38,697 nt of DNA, from contig JAJRRG010000177.1 in NCBI GenBank assembly GCA_024279675.1, forward strand, positions 1 through 38,697. The letters run 5' to 3'. This DNA comes from Alphaproteobacteria bacterium. Lineage in GTDB: Bacteria; Pseudomonadota; Alphaproteobacteria; Rhizobiales; Devosiaceae. Position numbers and translations under genes: made by a program. A model generated the notes under the pieces. That model made no database searches and had not been told where the DNA came from. It saw only the letters and a program-made list of their open reading frames with translations. Of this stretch, positions 1 to 9,270 are shown piece after piece (position 1 is the stretch's first letter; every line of letters begins with the position of its first letter).

Positions 1-542
1 CCTCGCTGGTTGATCGTAAAATTGCCGTTTATCACTAAGTTGTCTGAAGCGTTGGCCCCGTTTGTACCCGCCGCACCATCAGCGCCATCTGTTACGGCCA
101 AATACGTTTTCATAGCGGCGGCATCAGCCTTGCCAACAAAAGCCCTGCCAGCGGCAGTTAATGCAGCCACATCAGCAGTGCCAGTTCCCGTCCCATATAC
201 AAATTGGTTGATATCTGGGTTTGCCAACGCATAGGCAGAAAGCGCCCCGTTGCCCATCAGCTCTACCAGTTGCCGCACTTTTTCAGTTAACCGAACGCCA
301 GAAAATATTATCCCAATATTATAATTTACACTCACCTGCGTAGCGCCAGGATAAACGACTTCCAAGGTAAAAGTGATGTCGTCAACCACGTCGATTATCA
401 GAAATGACAAGCCTGTAGCGCTTAAATATAGACGATCCCCCGGTTCAATTGCGCCGTACCAAAGTGTCCCCAGACCTGTCACAGTTGCTGAGCCGTTTGT
501 GAGCGTAATAGTTCCGGCATTGTAGTGTGTGTTATCTGCCAT
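1..542 (-). CDS. Phage tail fibre protein, 3' end cut by window edge
   Basis: The frame is open from an ATG at 542 leftward to the window edge (about 180 codons), so the C-terminus is missing. The N-terminal part (residues 1-90) is rich in beta-type residues and Gly/Thr. A short collagen-like stretch near residue 155 (DGADGAAGTNGA) is followed by LVINGNFTINQRG, a phrase typical of phage tail-fibre and receptor-binding proteins just before their distal domain. It is the last tail gene visible, 10 bases after the preceding gene and on the same strand. It probably forms a tail fibre or spike that contacts the host surface. The family is assigned from this motif and position only, and receptor specificity cannot be read. 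Confidence 0.7.
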   Translation of the reverse strand, partial: MADNTHYNAGTITLTNGSATVTGLGTLWYGAIEPGDRLYLSATGLSFLIIDVVDDITFTLEVVYPGATQVSVNYNIGIIFSGVRLTEKVRQLVELMGNGALSAYALANPDINQFVYGTGTGTADVAALTAAGRAFVGKADAAAMKTYLAVTDGADGAAGTNGANASDNLVINGNFTINQR

Positions 543-552
543 ATTCCAGTCC

Positions 553-1341
553 TTAAGCGTGAATATATCCGGGCCGAACGGTTATGTTCCCCGTCCAAGT
601 TGATGCGTAATTTGAGGTATCCGCAGTTGAAGGTGCATCGCCAGACCCACGGGCTAGAACCCCCCCCTCGGCCGGTAGCTTTTCAATCTCATTCGATAGC
701 CATCCCGTGTGATCGCCACCGTGCGTCCATTTGTTATTCCAAGGCAAAGGAGAATCAAAAAGACCACCGGGCCAGACTTGAGTTGCTGCCTTCCCGGAAT
801 CTTTGAATGACGATTGGGGCAACACCCAATCGTTCGACCTAACTGATTGGTATCGCCGCAAAATAATATTAGTACCGACAAGAATAATACTAATTGTTCG
901 CTTATAAATATCGCCCACGCCTTCGAGTAACGCAGAACCGCCGGGTAAAAATGTTTCTTGTGCGACTGGTAATATTCGATAAATTGTACCGTATAGAAAC
1001 GGCGAAGGCGATGCCGACCTATTCATATTCACTCGAACATCAATATAATTTACACCTGCAGGAACAGTGCCAATTGTCACATCGCTTAACAAATAGATGC
1101 CCGATTTGCCTGGACCATATTCACCAGGTAAAATCGTGCCAAATGAAATTCCCGCGTTAATACTCGCGGTTTTACTCCAAAACATAACATTGTTTTTCTG
1201 AAAGTCAGGAAACGAGAACGTGCTTGTAATCGACACTGTGTTTGCTGGCGGCAATAAGTGGACAGGGGCCGCATCAGAAGCCCAACCCGTTCGCGAGCCA
1301 TGAACCAACTCAATCGCCGTACCCCGCCTCCTCAGAGGCAT
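553..1341 (-). CDS. Putative tail-tip-associated structural protein
   Basis: A 262-residue protein with no domain I can name. It is mainly beta-type sequence with many aromatic, Gly, Ser and Thr residues and no signal peptide or membrane helix. Its ATG shares one base with the stop codon of the previous gene (TAATG), so the two are translationally coupled. It sits between the large tail-tip protein and the tail fibre, so a role in the distal tail or as a fibre adaptor is likely. This is inference from position. Confidence 0.6.
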   Translation of the reverse strand: MPLRRRGTAIELVHGSRTGWASDAAPVHLLPPANTVSITSTFSFPDFQKNNVMFWSKTASINAGISFGTILPGEYGPGKSGIYLLSDVTIGTVPAGVNYIDVRVNMNRSASPSPFLYGTIYRILPVAQETFLPGGSALLEGVGDIYKRTISIILVGTNIILRRYQSVRSNDWVLPQSSFKDSGKAATQVWPGGLFDSPLPWNNKWTHGGDHTGWLSNEIEKLPAEGGVLARGSGDAPSTADTSNYASTWTGNITVRPGYIHA

Positions 1342-2126
1342 TAGACAACACCCCCGACGGGAATGAATGCGGGGCCAACAAATGAGCCTGTGTAATGTGG
1401 TTCTGAATACACATTGCCTCCAGAAACCACCCGGATTGAACCGTTTGCAATATCCATTGTTGGCCCTCGATCAATATCAAATGAACTCTCAGCGGGCAGA
1501 ACGCGGCGCAGATAATTTTTATCCGACGACACGGCCCCTCGACCTATTTGAACCACCGAACCATCAAAGCTAAATAGAGGTTTTGATGGATCTTTTGTTG
1601 GATGCTTGAAAACCATAACTTCATATGTTTTGGACACGGCGGGAAGTGCTGTAGCTGTTGAACGAGCCAATTCGCGCAGGTAAATCTTATTGGCATCAGC
1701 GAAGGCTGAAATAATCCGTGTCCGCCCATCAGTTCCGACATCCTGAACGAGCGTTCCGTTTGTTAAAACCGCCCCACCAAAAGCAACCATGTAACGCGGG
1801 ACATATCCCAGCCCGTGCGTAAAAATCGGAATATCATTTAAACGCGTTTGGCCTGTTAGTTTGATAACTAACCCAGGGATCCCAATGTCCGGAGAAATAT
1901 ATACGGGCACCGAAGTATGACTAACTGTGATGGTTGCCTTGGGCCGCGCCAGTTCATAATAATCAAAATCAGAATGAAAATAGACATTGCTCAAATTGCT
2001 TCCGGGAACTCTAATCGGTGAGTTTCGGACAGACCACCAATTTGTTTGCACCCCGGACGCACTGGCTTCTTTAAAAAGTGCAACGGCATCGTGCGACGCG
2101 AACCCTGTAAATCTAGTTAAAGCCAT
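1341..2126 (-). CDS. Putative distal tail protein
   Basis: A 261-residue protein beginning MALTRFTGFASHD. The central part (residues about 100-185) contains HGLGYVPRYMVAFGG followed by a beta-rich segment that ends in a MVFKHP motif. This layout recurs in phage tail proteins placed downstream of the gpJ-like tip protein. Start and stop codons overlap the neighbouring genes by one base on both sides (TAATG), giving a tightly coupled late cassette. It is probably a structural component of the tail tip or fibre base. No enzymatic motif is visible. Confidence 0.6.
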   Translation of the reverse strand: MALTRFTGFASHDAVALFKEASASGVQTNWWSVRNSPIRVPGSNLSNVYFHSDFDYYELARPKATITVSHTSVPVYISPDIGIPGLVIKLTGQTRLNDIPIFTHGLGYVPRYMVAFGGAVLTNGTLVQDVGTDGRTRIISAFADANKIYLRELARSTATALPAVSKTYEVMVFKHPTKDPSKPLFSFDGSVVQIGRGAVSSDKNYLRRVLPAESSFDIDRGPTMDIANGSIRVVSGGNVYSEPHYTGSFVGPAFIPVGGVV

Positions 2127-4561
2127 TATGGATTACCAAACGAAAAATCGCCGGTGTTCAAATTAATCCAAGTCTCCATTCCAGGTGATTTCAGCATTCC
2201 GCTGGTAATTTTTTCTGCTACCAAATTCGGAATAATGGCCGCGTTGAAAACATCGCCATCAAAAAGTGCCAAAACTTCGTCCGCATTATTTAGTATTACA
2301 GTTTGCCCCGCTTTTAGGACAATCCGGCAAGGCTCATCAGGATCAACCGGCACATCAATCATGAAGGACGCTGAACGGTTTAACCCATCATCAACCCCGG
2401 CAGTTATTGCGTATCTAGCGGCATACCCATCAGTCGCTGCCAAAGCGATTGCTTGAACATTGATCAACGCCTCATTGCCGCCCCACGCCGCCCTGATAGT
2501 TTTTAACTCACCCGCAAGCGCGCCATCAGGGCCAGTGGCAACAACTATTTTTTCGTCCACGGCAGCCTCTGCGTCGCCGAATTGAGAAGTTAATTGGCGA
2601 AGTATTGCACCCTTGTCCTCGTAATTCGCCAAGTCCTGGTCAGCCGCAACGGCTGTAATCCGTTCAATATCTTCACGTAACTGCCTTTCGACCCGACGGC
2701 TTTCCACACTCGCGGTTTGAATGACTTCGGAAAAATCTTTCCAAGTCAGATATACTTTATTCATGCGAACGGTTATCCAGCTTGACCAATTTGCACGTTG
2801 TGTAGAATGCAGATTGTACAGAAGGCGGAACTCGTATTCCACATCTGCCATAAAAGCTGGCGAGCCAAGTAAAACCGGCGAACTCTTTGGGTCGTTATCG
2901 TTCTTTTCAAAAACCAATAATTGCGTGGACTTTACCCGCCCTTGAATAGATACCGCGCGAACATCGTCCATGTCAGCATCCCAAGTTGCGGCAACTCCGG
3001 GACGCCTTGGCCCTGTATCATCATCAATCGTCGCGGGGAGAAATGAGAACGAAACCACTTCGCGGACAGTAATTACGTTTTTTGTCAGCGGGACAAAATC
3101 ATAGTCCTGCTCGTCAACGCCTGAATCAAAGTCATGATCGCTGGCATCCGTTTCGCGCAAAACAACCGCCTGATGAGCATTAGGCAGGTCGTCAATCGCG
3201 ATGATTTCAAACGTCTTGGCGGTGTATTGTTCCCGCGCCGATGTCCATTCAATTGTGTCGTAAACTTGCAACCCCATAAATTCTGGTGGCAAGGTTCCCG
3301 CATGAATACGTATCCGGCGATTGTCCAACAAAGCCGCTTTTAGAACACGCTGGCCTTGCGTATTGGAAAACAGGTTTTTCAAATCCATATTGCCGGGACG
3401 CGAAAAACCGCCATCCTCGGCAAGCAAAGCGCCGGGGGCGATAGTTGGCAATTGCTTTGCCGTCCAGTTTTCTTCTGGCGACAAATATGAGCCGGTCATT
3501 GAATTGCGGGTTTTATTGATACTTAAAAGCAATTCCGCAGTCTGGTCACTTTCCACAACTTCAAAATCATCATCGGAAATTGATGCCGTTGCAGTTGGCG
3601 GCGGGCCTAGAACCAGATTGATCACGCCCCGACTATCCGCAATTCGGCCAGAGGCGCAGGTCAACAGAGATTGGATCAACGTCGCAGGTGCCGTGTTGCC
3701 GCGCACCTCTGCCCCGACCCTAAACCGCTTTTCGTTTGGCAACCCACCCTGTCGTGGCATTGATTGATTTGCTACGCCAATAGCTGTGTTAAAAGTGACA
3801 TACGGCAACTGCCATGCCTCATAGCCACCACCATAAACCAGATTACCATTTTCATCAGATATTCCGCGTAAAATATTGTAAATTATAACCGCTGGATTAT
3901 CTGAAAATTCATATGTGGCACGGGTTCCCCATCGATGCGCGCCAGAGCCGCCAGCGCTTGTATCTTTGGAGATGTCATAAAGGGGGATGCCCTCCATGAC
4001 CATTTTAAGACGGGGAAATTGAGTGAACAGTTCACGCTGGGTTCGCGCGGTATAAACAACCTTGGCGATCCCCTCCCCCACCATATCAGCCGAATAAGGC
4101 CGGATGGGATCGGAGCCGGATTTTGAAAGCAACAACGAGTCCGCGCTTATCTGATTGCCGGTGTAGGCCCGCGTCCAAAAATTATCCCGCGTTCCATCGT
4201 GATAATTGGCTTGCGGATAGCCCTTATCGGTTAGTGCCGTTGATTGGTTGAGCGTAAATTCCTGTTCATCAAGGATTGAGCCGATATACCCGGTAATCGG
4301 CAAATCAGAATAGCCGGTTTCCTTTGTGTAATATGCTGTTGGTGACCCGCCAGACACGCCCCAGGAACTATGATAATTGAAGTGGCCGGCACTTGCATAC
4401 GTTCCAACGATGAAGCTGAACGGCTCATCACCGCCCCGTGTTTCTTCACCCCGTAGATTTGGAGCCTTGGGAGCCTCTTGAGCGGTTTGGAATAGGCTTT
4501 GAACGCCAGCAATGACAAGTTGCAGAAGGATGCCGACGATAAGTTGTGTAATTGGATCCAT
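2126..4561 (-). CDS. Tail tip attachment / host specificity protein (gpJ-like)
   Basis: An 811-residue protein, the largest tail gene here. The first 25 residues are hydrophobic (MDPITQLIVGILLQLVIAG), as is common for central tail-hub proteins. Residues about 280-330 carry VGAEVRGNTAPATLIQSLL and an SGRIADSRGVINLVLGPP segment that resembles the central domain of tip attachment protein J. Residues about 640-690 form a charged helical, probably coiled-coil stretch. The C-terminal 130 residues resemble the end region of lambda gpJ-type proteins (ADEVLALFDGDVFNAAIIPN). It probably forms the baseplate hub and adhesion tip. Assignment rests on size, position before the fibre genes and these motifs. 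Confidence 0.75.
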   Translation of the reverse strand: MDPITQLIVGILLQLVIAGVQSLFQTAQEAPKAPNLRGEETRGGDEPFSFIVGTYASAGHFNYHSSWGVSGGSPTAYYTKETGYSDLPITGYIGSILDEQEFTLNQSTALTDKGYPQANYHDGTRDNFWTRAYTGNQISADSLLLSKSGSDPIRPYSADMVGEGIAKVVYTARTQRELFTQFPRLKMVMEGIPLYDISKDTSAGGSGAHRWGTRATYEFSDNPAVIIYNILRGISDENGNLVYGGGYEAWQLPYVTFNTAIGVANQSMPRQGGLPNEKRFRVGAEVRGNTAPATLIQSLLTCASGRIADSRGVINLVLGPPPTATASISDDDFEVVESDQTAELLLSINKTRNSMTGSYLSPEENWTAKQLPTIAPGALLAEDGGFSRPGNMDLKNLFSNTQGQRVLKAALLDNRRIRIHAGTLPPEFMGLQVYDTIEWTSAREQYTAKTFEIIAIDDLPNAHQAVVLRETDASDHDFDSGVDEQDYDFVPLTKNVITVREVVSFSFLPATIDDDTGPRRPGVAATWDADMDDVRAVSIQGRVKSTQLLVFEKNDNDPKSSPVLLGSPAFMADVEYEFRLLYNLHSTQRANWSSWITVRMNKVYLTWKDFSEVIQTASVESRRVERQLREDIERITAVAADQDLANYEDKGAILRQLTSQFGDAEAAVDEKIVVATGPDGALAGELKTIRAAWGGNEALINVQAIALAATDGYAARYAITAGVDDGLNRSASFMIDVPVDPDEPCRIVLKAGQTVILNNADEVLALFDGDVFNAAIIPNLVAEKITSGMLKSPGMETWINLNTGDFSFGNP

Positions 4562-5253
4562 TAGCCGAATATCCCTGAAAAGAAATCGCCGACACCTTGA
4601 AAAAACTCAGATACTGGATTGGATGGCGCGGGCTGCGCTTCCTCAACAAACTCACCCCAATCCACAGGCGATTTCTTGCCTTCATATTTGCGCCAGTTAT
4701 CGGCGCGCATGGCCTTTTGTGTCGCATGGGATTTCTTGTTGGGGTTGGTTTTTGTCAATTCACGCAATGATGAGACAACGGTTGTTTCGATATAATCCTG
4801 CCCACCAACTTTAGAAATCGTCTGCTTAGCCGAGTCGATTTTCCCCGGTAAGCGAATTGTCGGAGGCGCGACAATCAAATGCGTGTCAGCATCAAAGACC
4901 CCACGATAAATATCGCATTGGGCATTACCTGCGTTGTTGGATAAAAACAGATTTTGAACCTGAGCGTGGGAGCGGTTCAATCGTATTTTGACGGATTGAA
5001 AACTCAGGCCCGCCGATTGAGGAATGGATGGGATTGCCAAAAGCGCACCACCGCCGACAAAACTGCGCGATAGTGTTGTTCCCGTGCGCACATCCAACAG
5101 CGAAATCGTCACGTCCTCAATCTCAGAGCAAAAGCCAAACGACACAGGCGACCCGCCATAGGTTTGTGCCGTGATCCACACAAAATCCCGGATGATAAGC
5201 GCACGCTCGCGCGCACCTTTCAGTGCGTTTAATGTATCAATATCAAGGGACAT
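4561..5253 (-). CDS. Phage tail assembly protein (hub region)
   Basis: A 230-residue protein with a beta-rich body and a C-terminal tail rich in Phe and Gly (FFQGVGDFFSGIFG) that could insert into a hub or membrane. It occupies the position held by DUF2163-like hub proteins in gene transfer agents and related siphophages, but I cannot confirm that family from motifs. The ATG lies one base after the stop of the preceding tail gene, and its own stop shares a base with the next ATG. It is likely part of the distal tail. Confidence 0.6.
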   Translation of the reverse strand: MSLDIDTLNALKGARERALIIRDFVWITAQTYGGSPVSFGFCSEIEDVTISLLDVRTGTTLSRSFVGGGALLAIPSIPQSAGLSFQSVKIRLNRSHAQVQNLFLSNNAGNAQCDIYRGVFDADTHLIVAPPTIRLPGKIDSAKQTISKVGGQDYIETTVVSSLRELTKTNPNKKSHATQKAMRADNWRKYEGKKSPVDWGEFVEEAQPAPSNPVSEFFQGVGDFFSGIFG

Positions 5254-5254
5254 C

Positions 5255-5908
5255 TTAGTCCTTCGCCAAAGTCTGCTGGAAGGCGAATGAAACTATGCGC
5301 CGGTTGCCGCTGAATTTTTTTGGCAGGGGCAATGCGCCCAACAATTTTGCCTTAATCGCTGGCTTGATCAATGTCAGACTAACACCACCCAAAAAACCAG
5401 GATGCAAATGCGGACTGACACCAATTGAGGCAATCTGCCCCAAACCATTAGCTGTGACAGTTTCGCTAAACTCCCCATAAAAACGACGCGAGGTTGAATA
5501 TGTGGCGTGAAAACGATCCCCGGCACTCAAGACATACCCAACGGGCAAGCCAGTGATTGCAAATGACTTGTTATCAACCCCAAGCGTTGAAATTTGCGGC
5601 GTCGACGCGCCCAATAACGAACCATCGAGATCCGCCTTTGGTGAACAAAAGTCAGAATCATAAATGTAAAAAGGGTGCGTGCTCCCAACGAGCGAGCGCA
5701 ACGCCGCCATCAAAGCTTGAGTATCATCCATACTCATACTGATTGATGTAAATTGCCCAGTCCACAATTCAGCCATGCGGTTGACTGCAATTGGTTCCCC
5801 GGATGCCAACCCCGTGATATTCTGATTATTTTGCAGAACAAGAGGGTGCTCACCAACCGGAAAAAGGTCAACTAATTCGGAAATGGAAAGCGGGAAAGTT
5901 ATCGCCAT
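5255..5908 (-). CDS. Distal tail protein
   Basis: A 217-residue protein directly downstream of the tape measure gene, the usual place of the distal tail or minor tail protein (the DUF2460-like position in gene transfer agents). It contains a segment MDDTQALMAALRSLVGSTHPFYIYD and a C-terminal basic strand ending FAFQQTLAKD, consistent with a ring-forming tail protein. Its start overlaps the tape measure stop (TAATG). No catalytic motif is seen. Family membership is inferred mainly from gene order. Confidence 0.6.
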   Translation of the reverse strand: MAITFPLSISELVDLFPVGEHPLVLQNNQNITGLASGEPIAVNRMAELWTGQFTSISMSMDDTQALMAALRSLVGSTHPFYIYDSDFCSPKADLDGSLLGASTPQISTLGVDNKSFAITGLPVGYVLSAGDRFHATYSTSRRFYGEFSETVTANGLGQIASIGVSPHLHPGFLGGVSLTLIKPAIKAKLLGALPLPKKFSGNRRIVSFAFQQTLAKD

Positions 5909-7722
5909 TACGCTGGACTCATATCATTTGGGTCATTTCTAATTCGCTTCACAAGGCGGGGCATTACAGCCCGCAATTCCATATCCAATTGCTCGACCAA
6001 TCGCGTGGCGTCCTGCGCGCCATCAACTGAAATATTCACCTCCACATAGGTATCTCCAGATTGCCCACCCCCCCCAGCGGCACGAACCCCCAATTCACCA
6101 TTTCTCCCCCGCGTTAGTGGCATAATGGCTTCCGGCCCCGCCTCTCCCATCAATCCCATGCCCTTGGCCATGGGAAAAAGGGTTGGGCTATTGACCACAC
6201 CGCCCCGCGCAAATGGAGTGACATTACCTTGATTAAAAACCCCGCCTTGGGAAAATAAATGGGCTAACAAGCCACCAATACCAGAGCCCATTCCACCACC
6301 GTCAAAAATCGCATTCAGGCCAATGTCAATGAGGCGATCCGCAACCTTGCTCAACGAATTAGCTAGGGAATCGGCAACACTAACCCCACTGGTCATGTCC
6401 GAAATAAAACCCCGCAACATGCCCTTTGAAAAGTCATTCCACTCCTGTGCCACAGCAACCGCTGATTGTTGTGATTTCGCCAAGGCCTGCGCTTCAGTGC
6501 TTGCCGCTGCGTATGCTGAGGCCAACTGGTCAATCGAAGCGGACAATTCCGGTGTGATTTCTTTGCCGGAGCGCTGGGCCGCCGTAAGCAGCTCTTGTGC
6601 ATATCGGGCTTTTTCCACTTGAAACCCATAATCATCGGCCAACGGATTGAGTTCTGCCAACGCAGCTGTTTCAGCCAGCGTCGCCGCTGTTTTTTCGCGC
6701 ATGGAAACTATTAGGCGGGTTAGCTCGTCAACTTGAGTTTTGGATGAGGTTGTTGCAGAGTCTTCACTTTCGACAGGGACAATGCTGGCAGTTTCAGGCT
6801 GTGGCAAGTTTCTATGGGTATCATACACCAGCCGTTCACGTAAAATTCCTATAATTCGCTCTTCTTCTTTTAAAGATCGTTCGAACGCTTCGGAGCCTTC
6901 AATCCCGTATGCTTCCCGTGATTCCCTATTTGCCTTGAGCAAATCATTCAGATTTTGTGTAGATTGATCACCAATTTGGTTGAACAGATTAAGAAAGTCC
7001 CCTAACGCCCACGCCGCGTTCACAATTGCTGTTTTAAGGCCAACCCCAATTTGCTCAATGATCAGCTCAAATTGCCGATCAATCTCAACCGCCTTGTCAG
7101 CTAATTCCTGATCCATAATCAAACCAAGGTCGCGGGCTTCCTCTCGCATGCGCGAAATTGAGCCCACCCCCTGGTCCAAAAGCCGCACAAATTGTTCGCC
7201 GCCTGTCCCGCCGAAAAGTTCATCCGAAACCCGAATTTGAGCCGCAGTATCCAGTTCTGCAATCCTATCGATCACATCCTCAAACAATTGCTCGGGTTTT
7301 TTTAGCGCTTCTTCGAGATCCTCAGCGGAGTACCCAATTCGCTCAAAGGCTTCAACAGCCGAGCCTGTGCCGGCAACAACGAACTCATCAGCCCGCAATT
7401 GCAATTCTTTGATACCGTCGGTGAGCGCTTCAATTGAAACATGGTTTTGATCCGCTGCATATTTGAGCTCTTGGAATGTTTCAAACGATAACCCCGCCGT
7501 GCGTGCTTCAGCTGCAAGATTCGTAACCTCACCACTTAAGGATTTAACGGAGGCAATAAACCCACCAATTCCAATGGCTCCAAATGAAAGCCCAAGCCCA
7601 CCCGCAATCCGGCTTACGGAGTTCAGGGTAAGCTTGGATATACGCGTCACCACACCCATTTCCCGTTTAAACCGTGACGAATTTGCACCAATCCGAAACT
7701 CAATGTCATCACTCCTAGACAT
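5908..7722 (-). CDS. Tail tape measure protein
   Basis: About 604 residues from the ATG at 7722, chosen over an upstream ATG at 7773 because a strong ribosome binding site (AAGGAAGGGGG) lies in front and the overlap with the previous gene is then only 8 bases. The N-terminus is amphipathic and helical, a glycine-rich hydrophobic segment (GGLGLSFGAIGIGGFIA) follows, then long coiled-coil helices (residues about 100-450). The C-terminal GLMGEAGPEAIMPL motif is typical of tape measure proteins. At roughly 0.15 nm per residue the tail would be around 90 nm. The protein sets tail length and is probably ejected with the DNA. Confidence 0.88.
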   Translation of the reverse strand: MSRSDDIEFRIGANSSRFKREMGVVTRISKLTLNSVSRIAGGLGLSFGAIGIGGFIASVKSLSGEVTNLAAEARTAGLSFETFQELKYAADQNHVSIEALTDGIKELQLRADEFVVAGTGSAVEAFERIGYSAEDLEEALKKPEQLFEDVIDRIAELDTAAQIRVSDELFGGTGGEQFVRLLDQGVGSISRMREEARDLGLIMDQELADKAVEIDRQFELIIEQIGVGLKTAIVNAAWALGDFLNLFNQIGDQSTQNLNDLLKANRESREAYGIEGSEAFERSLKEEERIIGILRERLVYDTHRNLPQPETASIVPVESEDSATTSSKTQVDELTRLIVSMREKTAATLAETAALAELNPLADDYGFQVEKARYAQELLTAAQRSGKEITPELSASIDQLASAYAAASTEAQALAKSQQSAVAVAQEWNDFSKGMLRGFISDMTSGVSVADSLANSLSKVADRLIDIGLNAIFDGGGMGSGIGGLLAHLFSQGGVFNQGNVTPFARGGVVNSPTLFPMAKGMGLMGEAGPEAIMPLTRGRNGELGVRAAGGGGQSGDTYVEVNISVDGAQDATRLVEQLDMELRAVMPRLVKRIRNDPNDMSPA

Positions 7723-7984
7723 GGCTACCCCCTTCCTTTGCTTTTTGTTTTGCGCGCATTCGCGCCAAGTCATCGCTGGTCATACTTAGTTCTGCGCAAT
7801 GTTCACGCTTAAAGTCGTCATAATCTTCCTGCGCCAACTCCGATTTTTTGTTGCCGTTTTTCTCGAGCCATCCGCGAAAACTAGCGGTGAAAAATTGCAT
7901 GCTGGAATCCCAAAATTGAGCCTCGCTCCACCCAAGAACGCCGCCAGCGATTTCCATCCACCGACCAAACGGCAAACGGTTCAA
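7715..7984 (-). CDS. Phage tail assembly chaperone (TAC_6 / TIGR02216-like)
   Basis: An 89-residue protein with the hallmark LPFGRWMEIAGGVLGWSEAQ segment followed by WDSSMQFFTASFRGWLE, as in the small tail assembly chaperones that precede the tape measure gene in gene transfer agents and many alphaproteobacterial prophages. The C-terminal half is charged and helical. Its ATG overlaps the stop of the upstream gene by 4 bases, and its own end overlaps the tape measure start by 8 bases. The family is thought to coat the tape measure protein during tail assembly. Confidence 0.8.
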   Translation of the reverse strand: MNRLPFGRWMEIAGGVLGWSEAQFWDSSMQFFTASFRGWLEKNGNKKSELAQEDYDDFKREHCAELSMTSDDLARMRAKQKAKEGGSHV

Positions 7985-8382
7985 CTCAGTTTGAGTGCCG
8001 TCGCGATCATTTCGATTTCCGCTGGTGTCTTTTGACTGATGAGCATTTGGAGCTTTTTTCTGCGATCCTCATCCTCCGCAATTTCAGTGGGTGTTAACCC
8101 GGAAACCAGACGATAGAATTTTTCATGCAAAAGTTGTAAACCCTCCAAACCGTTGACGTAGGGCCAAAAGGCATCCGCCTCAGAGGGACTTTCCGCCAAA
8201 AGTCGCAACGTTGCACGCAACACTTCAGGGCTAAGTCCATCCCACTTTTTGGTCAGCGCCACAAAGGTTTCACAACCCAATTCTTCAAGCAGTTTTGCCA
8301 GAACATCCATACGGCACCGCAGCGTAATTTGCCGCCCCGACATTTCAACGATTAGCTCACCCCGCCAAGGATTTGATGTCAT
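7981..8382 (-). CDS. GTA-gp10-like tail assembly protein
   Basis: A 133-residue protein starting MTSNPWRGELIVEMSGRQ, a pattern found at the start of gene-transfer-agent family proteins that pair with the TAC_6 chaperone. The rest is helical, with LTPTEIAEDEDRRKKLQ near residue 100. Together with the next gene it probably forms the chaperone pair G/GT, although no obvious slippery sequence for a programmed frameshift is visible and the two genes simply overlap by 4 bases. A purine-rich ribosome binding site (AAAGGAAA) precedes the ATG. Confidence 0.7.
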   Translation of the reverse strand: MTSNPWRGELIVEMSGRQITLRCRMDVLAKLLEELGCETFVALTKKWDGLSPEVLRATLRLLAESPSEADAFWPYVNGLEGLQLLHEKFYRLVSGLTPTEIAEDEDRRKKLQMLISQKTPAEIEMIATALKLS

Positions 8383-8439
8383 TTTGCATTTCCTTTAAAA
8401 TTGTTTTACGCTAAGCGCTGTCGCTGAAGGGGTTGAGCA

Positions 8440-8808
8440 ATGTGGATAATCGCTGGGATTTTTGCCTGTATTGGCATTTGGTTTGCTTATTTAGGCTTCA
8501 GCAGCACGGGAACGGATATCCAGCTGACCATCGGATTGGTCAGCATGTTTTCCGCCGTAATTTTATTGGTAGTCGGTGACAACTCAATGAAATTAGCTGA
8601 AATAAAAAATAATCAGCGGGAGGCAAAAGTTCATAGCACCCCCGCCAAAGACACGGTCAAAACATCCACCAGAAAGGTCGTCAAAAAAACATCATTTGCC
8701 GATGCCCTTGAAACCTACAAAAGCGACCAACAGTTAGAAATTACCCATGGCGATGCTATTCGTGACTTGGCGAGTGACCGCCTAAAAGAACTTGGGTATT
8801 TATCTTAA
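8440..8808 (+). CDS. Small two-helix membrane protein inserted in the tail operon (moron)
   Basis: A 122-residue protein encoded against the direction of the surrounding late genes. Residues 2-21 and about 28-46 are two transmembrane helices, followed by a basic linker with Lys/Thr runs and a short C-terminal helix (DAIRDLASDRLKELGYL). The ATG has AAGGGG about 8 bases upstream. Its 3' end overlaps the converging tail tube gene by 4 bases. The opposite orientation and lack of a tail role suggest a lysogenic-conversion gene expressed from the prophage, for example for superinfection exclusion. Function is unknown. Confidence 0.75.
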   Translation: MWIIAGIFACIGIWFAYLGFSSTGTDIQLTIGLVSMFSAVILLVVGDNSMKLAEIKNNQREAKVHSTPAKDTVKTSTRKVVKKTSFADALETYKSDQQLEITHGDAIRDLASDRLKELGYLS

Positions 8809-9233
8809 ATCGCCGTGAAGGTTAGAGTACCAGAACTTTCAAATGTCCCAGAAAAGTTAAGGCTATTGGTTGGGCCACCCGTCAATGTAATTGTGGGAAT
8901 CAGCCATTCAGCATACTCAAAATAACCGTACTCAGGCACAAAGACACGCAGTTTCTTTTTGGTTTGAGTTCGCGCGGCTTCAAGTGCAACAACACCTTTT
9001 GCATCACTATCAAACAGGCCCGATACATCAAAGGTTACGCCCTGCTCCCCATAGGTTTTGATCGTTTCCACGACCTGGGATCGATCAGCACAAGGCACCC
9101 GAACCTCAGAAGATACAGCATTTGTGAGATTGAACGTGGTGTCGTTAATTCCACACAGATTTTCCCAAGTTCCCGGCGCACCGGAAATCTCTTGTTGAAT
9201 AATCATTAGTTTTCCGGCTGGGTTTGATGCCAT
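8805..9233 (-). CDS. Major tail tube protein
   Basis: A 142-residue protein with the pattern of the TP901-1/Phage_tail_2 family: an N-terminal GTWENLCGINDTTFNLTN region, a central Arg/Asp segment (VPCADRS) and a beta-strand-rich C-terminus (NSLNFSGTFESSGTLTFTA). Length matches the family. It would polymerise into the tail tube. It lies between the tail terminator and the chaperone genes, as expected for siphophages. The gap to the chaperone gene is filled by the opposed small membrane protein gene. Confidence 0.85.
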   Translation of the reverse strand: MASNPAGKLMIIQQEISGAPGTWENLCGINDTTFNLTNAVSSEVRVPCADRSQVVETIKTYGEQGVTFDVSGLFDSDAKGVVALEAARTQTKKKLRVFVPEYGYFEYAEWLIPTITLTGGPTNSLNFSGTFESSGTLTFTAI

Positions 9234-9270
9234 CGGTCAGTCTCCTTAGAGTTAAGTTTGATTTGAGTTT

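Noticed and set aside
7723-7773. Earlier start for the tape measure gene at 7773
   Set aside because: It would overlap the chaperone gene by 59 bases; the ATG at 7722 has a much better ribosome binding site.
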